From contig QYRS01000003.1 in NCBI GenBank assembly GCA_006503535.1, positions 2,046,001-2,110,000 on the forward strand: a stretch of DNA of 64,000 bases, written 5' to 3'. The first letter of the stretch is position 1. Every line of letters begins with the position of its first letter. Below, in pieces: positions 55,020 through 64,000 of the stretch. The notes beneath the pieces were generated by a model. The model was not told where the DNA came from. It saw only the letters and a program-made list of their open reading frames with translations, and did no database searches. The stretch comes from Arthrinium phaeospermum. Its lineage: Eukaryota; Ascomycota; Sordariomycetes; Amphisphaeriales; Apiosporaceae. The translations under genes were made by a program, and so were the position numbers.

Positions 55020-57961
55020 ATGCCGGACGCCGAGTCCGCAGTCGAGGATGGAAACAACAGCGACGTGAAGCCGCAAGGGAGCAGGAGCAGCAGCGCCAAC
55101 CACAACGCCGACAACCGCGACGGGAGCAGCGGCAGCGCAGCCCACGAGGCCGGATCCAAGCCACCGCCCCGAAAACGCCGGCGCATCGTCATCAGTTGCA
55201 CAGAATGCCACCGGCGCAAGCAGAAATGCGACCGCAAGCTACCCTGCACTAATTGCACCTCGCGCGGCAAAGAATCGTGGGTTTCCCATTTCCATTCGAT
55301 TCTTCCCAGGGGGAGGGAGCCCCTGCCGACTTATATATCCACGTGGCAACCCTTGGAGAGCTACGCAAATTTGCTAACCAGCCCGGGCGCTTAGAAGCTG
55401 TCGATACGAGACGGGAACGCCGTTGGCCAAGGACCAGGACCGCAACAAGACCGCAAATGGCAACCACATCAACACTGGCCCCGAGCAGGGCTCGCCGGCC
55501 GAGAACATGCCCATGAAGGCCGCCGATTTTGGTTATGCGCAAAGCGGCGCCTCGACCCTGGGGTTCCTGCAAAAGATCGAGGGCGCCAGCGGGCAACCGC
55601 TGACGGGCATCACGACCGAGACACAGGAGGCCGACCACTTTGCATCGAGGGAACGCTACAAGAGCTTGATCCGACATCTGCCGGCCCGCATGTTCGTCGA
55701 GCAGCTCATCAGCATATACTTCAAGGAGTTCAACACAATGTACTACGCCCTCGACGAGGTGGTGTTCAACGAGCAGGTGACTGCGTGGTACAATCTACCC
55801 TACAACGTCTTGTCCACGGCCGGGCCCCAGGCCATAGAGCCCGCGCTGCGGTCCCTGCCGGCTCTGGTGTTCCAGGTCCTGGCCACGGCTCTGTTGGCCA
55901 TCCCGACCGAGGCGGACGAGACTTTCTCCTCGCTCAAATATGCCGGTAATATGACGTTTGAGGATATAGCCATCGAGTATAGCGAAACGGGCATGGCTCT
56001 GCTTTCGTTGCTCGGAAAGCGGCAGATGACAATGTCCACTGTCCTGGCCGGGTGGATGAGAGCCGGGTTCTTGAAATATACCGGACAGGTTACCGAAGCT
56101 GTAAGTTTACCACCAGGAACGCAATGTGTTGTAGCGAGACGGTTCTCTAACACTGCTGCAGTGGCATCAAGTGGGCACTGCCGTCCGCGACGCCCAGGAA
56201 ATCGGGTTGCATCGAGACAACTTCGACCCAATACCGAACCCGAATGATAGCACAGAGAAATCATTGGAGGCCATGTGGGAGGCTGAGCACCGACGACGTT
56301 TATGGATGATACTGGTAGTATGGGATCTCCATACTGGTGCCGTGCTTGGCAGGCCGACGAGCGTGGACTATCGACCACTCAAAAGGAGTCTTCCCATAGA
56401 TGCCCAAATACCCAAAGACAGGAGGAAAACACCTATCTACCCGCGTGGTGAAGATGATCCGCCGACACCTTTGACAAGGGCCCTCTGGACCTTTGAGATA
56501 ATGAAGCCGCTGCGCGAGATTCTAGATCTGGAGAAGGAGGGGCCCTTCCCCAAGGACTTCTCCAAGGTCGAGAGGATACACCAGGACCTACTCGATCTAC
56601 AGGCGCGTATGCCCGCCGCGTTGCGCCTTGACAACCCGGACACGCGTTACGACGACCTGCCCGAGTGCTGGTGGCTGCAAATGATGCGCCCGACGCTGCC
56701 GCAGACGCTATCGTTCAACTTCATGGCGCTGCACCGGCCGTACATCTTCACGCGCGCGAGCAGCCGGTACGAAGCGCTAAAGGCCAGCTTAGCAATGCTG
56801 GAGGCACAACGATACCAGTTCGCCGCGCTTAGTCCGCACCAGTATAAAACGTTTAGTCTGTTCTTCGGCACGTTCGATGCCATTGTCATGGTCGCGAGCA
56901 TTTACATACTATTTCCCAAGGAACACCCCGAGTTGCTGAGCAGTGCGCTGCAGCATTTTCAGTGGGGTGTTCTGCGCTTTGAGACAAGTAAGTTGTATTG
57001 TAGTTATGGAGTTTTGTTAATTCGGCCCGGCCTCAGAGGTCTGGACCGACCTCCGGGGGCAAAATGGCATGATCAGACTACCACTAAACTGGACCCGAGG
57101 CATCGGAGCACTCGCTAACTCGGCATCACAGTGGCGGCACGCAACCGACTTGCTCACGCAGCATTGAGCGTCCTGAACGCCATCTACATCCGGCTGAAGA
57201 AGGCCATGGGCCACGGCTTCCTCGACGGTACCTGCCCGGCCTCTTTCACCTGCCCGCAGAACGACCCCGAGCTGCAGGCGATTTGTGCCCGGATGAACCG
57301 ATCCAAAACGTCCGAGATGGGAAACACGCCCGCTTCCAGCTCGGTCGCCGCGTCGGAGCCCACGACGGCGCCTTCTGTTTCCAACGGCAGCAGTTACCAG
57401 AGCAACCACCCCTCTGTGCCCTCAACGACGGGATCCGTCTCCACTGCGTCGGGACATTACCCTGCGTCGTCGGATTTTGCGGCGGCTGCGGCGGCCACAA
57501 GCAACATGGCCAACACGGATCCTGCTCTCTTCTCTCAGCAGGACAGCGGATCCGCTGCTGCTGCTGCTGCCGCCGCCGCGTCGTCGGAATGGCCATTCCC
57601 GACCGACTTCGACTTTAGCTCCTTGCCGCCTATGTATCCCATGGGTGATGTGGCATACAACGACCTGCAAGGATTCCGCGATGATGGCAGCGGTGTCGGA
57701 GGCGCAGGAGGGCCGCTACCGGGCATTGCTGGAGGAGTAGCGGGAGCGGGAGGACATGGAGGATGCGGTATGTGGGGCACTGCCTCTACTTCTACGGGTA
57801 CAACCGCCATGGACGGAGTAGGGGGGAATGACGAGGCGGTGGCGGCGGCAGCGGCCATGGCCGGGATGGGCGCCGGCGCGGATGAGGTGCCGTGGCAGTT
57901 TGGAGGTGATTTCGGGAACGATACGATATGGAACCTGCTGAACCAGTTTCCGCCTTACTGA
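55020..57961 (+). CDS. Zn2Cys6 fungal transcription factor
   Basis: Four exons, join(55020..55276, 55395..56100, 56162..56987, 57132..57961), 872 aa. Introns of 118, 61 and 144 bp have GTGGGT, GTAAGT and GTAAGT donors, all with CTAAC branch sites. The binuclear cluster has C60, C63, C70, C76, C79 and C88 (CTECHRRKQKC, then CTNC); intron 1 separates the fifth and sixth cysteines and the model is fixed by the need for that last Cys in SSCRYET. A basic RKRRR precedes it. The fungal-specific regulatory domain (about 180-620) includes WHQVGTAVRDAQEIGLHRDN and AEHRRRLWMILVVWD with LGRPTSVDY. The C-terminal third is Ser/Ala/Gly-rich, likely disordered activation sequence with an Ala tract near 57555. 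Such proteins bind CGG-type sites and control metabolism; the target pathway is unknown and no metabolic neighbours point to one. Confidence 0.93.
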
Positions 57962-58983
57962 AGGGGATAGGAGCGACTGGCAGCATAACCTTCCTTGTGC
58001 TATGAGAGACAACGGATGTATCAATACGCATGGACACTCGGTCTTTACCTTGTGTGGCTAAGAGAGAAAAAAAGATCCTAAGAGCCGGGGCCGGGAAATG
58101 CCCTTAATCCGAGGACACTTCGGTGTAGGGCCCAGAGGGAGCGGTCCACGTCCAACCACAGAACCCCATGGATGGCGGAATCGATCACGAGAGGTCGGCA
58201 TTGACACGAGTTGACGAAGCGAATGTACGTCCTATGTAGCGGGTTTGTTCTTGCTTTCTTATCAGTCAAACATCACTCGCCGAGAGCGACACGATAACGG
58301 GCCGGGACAGTTGAAAAGGGGGGAGGTCAAAATCTTCAGACTCGATCACCACCTATATACAAGGGCGATGAATGGGATGAGGAGAAGAAGAAACGAATTA
58401 GTAACCAGGTTACGTGTGTATATGTCCGGCTGGCTAGGTCTATCCATGGGTAATTATTATATCCTCTCTACATAACATAACTACGACACCAGACTCGTGG
58501 CTATTCCCCTGCTATTCACACTTGGACAATTGCATTTGTACGTACGCGATGACGGAACTGATGTCAATTGAAACGAGTCATGAGCTACTGTTACGTTCTG
58601 CTTTTGGAAGATTGACTGTGGTATTGGATGAATTCATGCTGAAGTTGGGGGCCTCGATGTCCGTTGATATAGCGTACGGTTGTTAGGGGTTGTTGTTTGC
58701 ATTGCCGATGTCCCCAAAACGTACGCCATAGCTATACCGTTAGTCGTTTGGTATAAAAGAGAACCCATATCACCCAACAGTTACTATCTGTAGGATTATG
58801 TTGGCGGGAGGCAGGCGTGAAGGCTTTTGTGATTACTACGCCGCGACCGTAGGCCGTCCAATAGGAAGCCATGTTCATATATAAGAGGCACTCGTCCTTT
58901 GCAGTACCGAGCTCGAACGTCGAGGCAAGCAGACATCTATTTGTATCTCATCAACGACCTTCACCATGCGTTACCCCTATTTG

Positions 58984-59018
<35 letters not shown>
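58984..59018 (+). repeat. (GCTT)n microsatellite
   Basis: Nearly nine perfect GCTT units in a row, shortly after an ATG-containing sequence at 58966. Simple repeat. Confidence 0.9.
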
Positions 59019-60810
59019 AGCTCGGAGTCAAATAGGAGTAGCTAATCTATCTCAACTCTTGCGTAAGCCTTTGTTGTATTGCAGTGACATCTCGCTCTTC
59101 GTCTTCCTCCTGGCACTGATGCGTAGTCATTGACCAAGTAGTCACTCGCTCTCACGCCAGACAGCCCGGATCCGCAGCAGCCGACCGGCGAACTGCAACT
59201 GATGAGTGGCATAAAGTACGACGCTTTTAATATATTCATGTAGGACTTTGTTTGTTGCGGATGAGGGGCTGTCCACAGAACGTTTGGGTCATAATCGCCC
59301 CCTCTTTGAGTCGCGAGAATAGTCAAGTGGCAGTCGTAAGGTAGCAGTAGATAGATAGGGTAGGATGTCTGTATGTGGTGTAACAACAGGCCAAGGGGGC
59401 GCAGCACAGCCAGCTACTACTGCATCACAGATGATCCCTGGCCGGTCATGCGGGGTCAGGCCGGCATAACGATACCTACTTACACACTCAATGTGGGAGG
59501 AAACAGTTATCAGTTACCGTATACGTACAGGCGTCGAACGCAGTCATGGCCTGGCACCAAAAGGTATGTAGGCCACACTGTTGGTATTGCGATTGCATGA
59601 CCAATGTACCAAAATACATATCACCATGCTGAAGATGTATTATGTTGCTGTACCTAGTAGTAGCCCAAGCCTCCGCTGGCGATGTTTGTGACAGGCTGCC
59701 AACATGATCGGGACACGTAGCTGCTCGATATTCTCAAGCCAACAATTACCGACCGGAAGATCTTTGGGGACACAGATGGACATGGTGTGGCACTTTCAAG
59801 AGGTGCATATCTACATGTATGTCGCATATGCGCCCAATATGACAAGGCGCACTAGGTAATAAGCAGTTGCTCCGGGCTCTCTCGACCCCATAGGTTATTT
59901 CTTTTTTGGGGTGAGGTAAGGTAAGGATATGATAAGAGCCAAGGCGTTCGGCAGCGAACCCCGATTCTGCCTTGCTAGAGTACATACTTCCTACACATGT
60001 TGCACGGATGCAACGCAGCTCACCACTGCTGCCAGCCGACAGGTCAACTAGGGTGGATAGATGGGGTGTGCGTCAATAGAAAGCGAGTTCTGATTTGAAA
60101 AGGCTGCTGGGCACCGCGCAACCAAGACAAGTCCAAAGATACCCTCCATCAAGTCCCGCGGCGGTCATGATTGGAAGAGTGAAGGTGGCTTGGCTTTTGC
60201 GGCTGTCGCACGGCAGTAGTTGGTGGTAAGTGGAATCGAAAAGGCCTCCATTGGGTGAGACGGCAAAAAGCCATCTTTGAAAGAGGGGTCTTGGGGTGTA
60301 TTGGTGCTCGATGGGAGGGCTCTTTACAGCATGCATTGGTACCTTGGTGCATACATGTAGTGACTGAGCTACGCCCCGTTGATTAGCGTTGTATAGATGC
60401 TCAGCAATTTGCATTGCATCCTCGTCGTTGAGCCGAGTTGGTGGTGGTGGTGGTGAAGGTGACGGACGGTGATGAAGTGAGGTAAAGTGACACAGGGGGC
60501 CGGGCGTCTCGCGGGCTTTGGGTCGATGATGTTTCAATGCTCAGCTCGGATGGGACGAGGCCCAAGCCGGCTAGCCGGACACGAAGAGAGCAGCGAGCAA
60601 CGAGGGCAGGTGGAGTGTGGAGAGAGCCGCCCAGAAGGTGGATTAGGCGGGCAATACTGGGCTGCGTAGGTGGACTCTGGGCTAATCAATCTATCGGGGT
60701 ACTTGCCGTAGGTACGATCAGCGCGTGCTAGGTTACGATGAACGAACAGCAAAGAGGCACTATTCTGGGATATTTAGATACAGACTGTGAGCCCGGCTAA
60801 CGACCTCAAA

Positions 60811-60826
60811 GAGAGAGAGAGAGAGA
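60811..60826 (+). repeat. (GA)8 microsatellite
   Basis: Eight GA units, flanked by CTCAAA and CTTTTCC. Confidence 0.8.
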
Positions 60827-62130
60827 CTTTTCCGTTCGAGTATCAGCAGTAGTATACCGAGTCTGAATACAAGCGCCATAGCGAATTGACTTTGGACGCA
60901 GTTGGTTCTCGAGCATATGTATACGCGCTCAGGCTTTTAATAGAAAGCGCAACGTCCAGTGTCCAACATGTCTCAAGAAGCGATGACCCCAAGATTAGAA
61001 ACGGCCTCCTTGCATCGTTCAACGGCTTGCCGATCGTCTATTTCCAGTCAGAGCCTTATTCAGATAGCTACAAACCAATGTTCTACATGCCACTGGTGAA
61101 TATTGATCAATGGCACTTCACCATGGCTTGTCGCTTCATGTAGGCTATTTAAGCCTTGGCGGGTATATCTAGTAGGGTCTGGTCTGGGTACTTATAGTGG
61201 ACACGTCCAGCAGGTTGCATCTCAGCTCTCCACTTTATATTGGTGTTGCTTAGGCTGGTTTAAAAACTTGGGGAATTTCCCAAGCTTTCCACTGCCCTGG
61301 GTTTGCTCGTTCGGCCACCTTGCGTACGCCATAAAACACGAGCGCACACACACACTCAAGCAATCATTTTGTTGTTTTTATATTGAATTCCAAGTAAAAG
61401 CACAGGGAGAAGAAGCCTATAGCTATTCGAGAAAAACAGAGGAGGAGGACGAGAACACAAAAAACGCACGAAAGGACGTTCTCTCGCCTGCGACCGGTTA
61501 TCTTTCCCTCTTCCCGTTGGAGCTCTATTCCCTGTTAGCCATTAGGCCCCCCTCTAAAAAGTTAGTGGAGTCGGGGGAGAGAAACACCATCCACACTGCC
61601 TCCGGAAAGTCGAAGGCCCATCATCCCGATAACATTCAGAGCGCGGAAGGAACGACCAGGACACCGCAAAAGCAAGCACACGCTGCTGCAAAAGACTACC
61701 TCCGAACTGCCTGATACATTAAATTTTCCTGCGTTGCGCAAGCAGTCCCAAGCCCTCGTACACATCACAGTAACACACCACCGACCACACACCAGTCCAA
61801 GTAAAGAAGCATACGGCTTACACTGTAAGTTGTGGTGGCGTTGCTCAGATAATTAATTACCTGCCGCCGCCGTGCCATTACATCGGTGACCTCGTCTCTC
61901 CCCTTCCCGCCCTTACCTTCACTGTACCCCCCCAATAAATCCGATCTGTCCCAATTCAAATACCCAACTCAAACGACTGATCAATTCGCTGCCCAGCTAC
62001 GTACACGCGGCGACCTTTCACTCCCTCGCTTTTTCGACCATCGCGACAAAGAGTCTACTGACTCATCCTCCTCTGATCTCGCCCCCAAGACTCTGTCTTT
62101 GACAAGCTGGCGGCTCCCACCAAACATACG

Positions 62131-63750
62131 ATGAATGCCACCATGGAGTCCATCATGGACTTTATACCACGGTATCGGGAATACCAGTCCCAAAAAGATA
62201 GGACAGAATGTTTGATAAAGGTAACTCCCCAGCAGCGTGGCCCCGCAGTCTCTTGCTATATTGCTATAGACCAGCTCAAATTGACAAGCCTTGTTATTGC
62301 AGGACTTGATGATCCATTGCGAACATATCGAAAGTACTCTACGCAAGAAAAACCACGAGCTCGAGACAGACTTGCGCCATGCCCGACTCGACTACGAAGA
62401 TGCCACCAAGTCCAGACGCGAGCTCCAGGAGCAGATGAAGGACATGCGTTACCAGTTGGATATTGTTTCGACGGATAACAACGTGTTGAAACAGCGCAAT
62501 CCTTATGTCCTGGTATTGATTGATGGTGATGGTTTGATTGTGAGGCACCTGCACCGGCCAGGCGGTTAGTTTTCGTCTTGGCCACAGTTTGGCTGACCTG
62601 AACTTGTAGTTCAAAGAACACCTCATCAAGCAGGGGCTGGAGGGTGGAAAGAAAGCTGCCTATGCCTTGCGACAAGAGATTTCAGGACGCTGCGATAATG
62701 CTGATGACACGGAAATCATAACCAAAGTAGTCGCGAACCTGACCGGACTGGCCAAGGCCATGAAACGAGACGGCACCATCGAGAACGAGAACGACCTTCG
62801 CGACTTCATGCTGGGCTTTACGCAGGCCAAAGCTTCTTTTGATTTCATCGATGTCGGCCACGGAAAGGAGCGGGCCGACTCCAAGATTAAAGAGACGACT
62901 CGCTGGAATCTCCGTAACTTCAACTGCAAACAAATTCTTTTGGGCGTCTCCCATGATGCCGGTTACGCCCCTTTCTTGGATGAGATCCTGCGCGATGATA
63001 GCACCAGGCAGCGCATCACCATCCTCGAGGGGTTTCCGACAGTCAGGGAGATTATCGCCACCGGTGCCAACGTGGTGAATTTCGACGACCTCTTCCGTCA
63101 GGACAAACTGGTCGATCGAACCTCGCCTGTCGTGTACTCTCCTGGCTCAGTCGCTTCCACGCCCCTTCAGAGTATCTCGTACGCGACTGTTACTCAGAAA
63201 GCCAGTCCGCCGCCGACTATCACTCTGCCTCTGGCGCCCAAAGCTGCCAATACACAGGCTGGCCGCCCGACGTCAGTCACTGTCAAATCAGTCCCGGCCC
63301 AGCCGCCCTGGAACCCCGGCGCTCGCGGCATTGATCCCCCGCTCAATATCGACCAAGCCGTGCTGGACCGGATCAAGAAACGAAAAGACAACGACAAACT
63401 GTGCAATAACCACTATCTCCGTGGGCCGTGCGCAAAGGGCGACCAATGTTGTTTTGAGCACGACTACAAGCCCAACGGCGAGGAGCTGAAAGCCATCTCG
63501 CATCTGGCCCGCTTGAATCCGTGCACTAACGGTCAAGATTGCGAGGTGGAGAACTGCATTTACGGCCACCATGTGCGTTTCCCCTGGCTCGTCTTGGCAA
63601 GCCCTGAACCTTACTGACTTTTCCCCCATCCAGTGTCCTAGCGTGGTCAACGGTGTCTGTGTGCATCCTTTCTGCAAGTTCCACCCTCATGAGCATCCTC
63701 CCGGAACAAAGCTTAAAACAAACAAGAAGCCTTTTTCTTCATATGACTAA
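62131..63750 (+). CDS. CCCH zinc-finger protein with IDGDG (NYN/PIN-like) domain
   Basis: Four exons, join(62131..62220, 62303..62539, 62610..63572, 63634..63750), 468 aa. A second ATG at 62143 (GCCACCATGG) has the better context and may be the true start. Introns of 82, 70 and 61 bp have GTAACT, GTGAGG and GTGCGT donors; GCTGAC and ACTGAC branch sites are seen in the last two. A coiled coil (about 35-90, KKNHELETDLRHARLDYEDA) is followed by a domain opening YVLVLIDGDGLIF and ending near LLGVSHDAGYAPFLDEIL. The acidic IDGDG start and the VSHDAGY block recall NYN/PIN nuclease folds (inference). A Pro-rich linker leads to zinc fingers: a canonical C-x8-C-x5-C-x3-H at about 373-392, a C-x5-C-x4-C-x3-H at about 410-427, and further Cys/His residues in exon 4. 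Probably an RNA-binding protein; role unknown. Confidence 0.85.
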
Positions 63751-64000
63751 AAAGTGATGATAGTTTTCTATGTCCTGTTTGTTGGACGGACCAAAATCGA
63801 AAGGTTGTCAAATCTCCTAGGTCAGCGGTTTATGGAGGAAAGATATGATGGACATAGGTCTCATGGCAGTGGCACCTGCTGCAATACGTAACAGGAAGCG
63901 TCGGCATCTCATTCAGCCATTGTTGCGATGCGTTACGGCATTCGTTTTTTAGCGGATAGGCTCTGAATCCAATATTTACACTGACTTGTCAGTGTTGTAC
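63751..64000. other. 3' flank to window end
   Basis: 3' UTR and spacer after the CCCH gene. Nothing else seen. Confidence 0.4.

Larger units (their letters stand above)
57962..62130. other. 4.2-kb gene-poor spacer
   Basis: Contains a (GCTT)n microsatellite (58984-59018), a (GA)n tract (60811-60826) and a GGT-rich tract (60437-60455). The last 800 bp, including an open frame at 61103-61714 with no domain features, probably form the leader of the CCCH gene. No other gene supported. Confidence 0.45.

Noticed and set aside
61103..61714. Open frame of 203 codons upstream of the CCCH gene
   Set aside because: No domain, mixed composition, and its position fits a 5' leader; may act as an upstream ORF at most.

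Overview
The window looks like nuclear DNA of a filamentous ascomycete, most likely a Sordariomycete. The genes are eukaryotic and single-copy, with short introns of about 60-140 bp. The introns have GTAAGT- or GTTCGT-type donors and clear CTAAC/CTGAC branch sites close to the acceptor. The gene set fits too: a pyr-4-type OMP decarboxylase with the fungal insertion, dynactin p150 (ro-3 type), a Zn2Cys6 regulator and an HMG-box regulator. No prokaryotic signal is present. Exon borders were worked out by hand from reading frame, splice consensus and family motifs; each model closes in phase unless stated.

Left part (1-25 kb) is gene-dense and mostly housekeeping. In order: a 5'-truncated ankyrin protein (+), a tRNA-like Pol III locus, an unknown single-pass membrane protein (-), SRP subunit SEC65/SRP19 (+), dynactin p150Glued (-), an HMG-box regulator (-), RuvB-like helicase RVB1 (-), a small disordered protein (+), an EamA/DMT transporter (-), TAF13 (-) and the Golgi protein kish/KSH1 (+), whose start codon sits alone in its first exon.

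The middle (25-45 kb) is gene-poor. An 8.4-kb stretch with no supportable gene contains an 83-84-bp degenerate tandem repeat and simple repeats. It ends at a SOK1/Tcp11-type gene with a pyrimidine-rich leader. After another 4.3-kb gap comes an accessory, decaying block at 39.7-43.1 kb: a small secreted cysteine-rich gene with a one-base frame break, a cytochrome P450 relic lacking its N-terminal half and ExxR region, and an unknown gene broken by three shifts of reading frame. An intact alpha/beta hydrolase and a secreted CE1-like esterase with a CACGTG/TATA promoter follow.

Right part (45-64 kb) returns to conserved genes separated by long spacers: phosphatidylinositol synthase PIS1 (-), OMP decarboxylase pyr-4 (+), a Zn2Cys6 transcription factor (+) and a CCCH zinc-finger protein with an IDGDG-containing, possibly NYN/PIN-like domain (+). 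The genes do not form one pathway. PIS1, KSH1 and SEC65 all serve the secretory and membrane system, but they are scattered and probably unlinked functionally. No intact transposon, CRISPR or complete biosynthetic cluster was seen. The most unusual content is the decayed accessory block, the tandem repeat, a duplicated 15-bp element in the KSH1/TAF13 promoter, and a TACGGAGTA 9-mer found six times in spacers.
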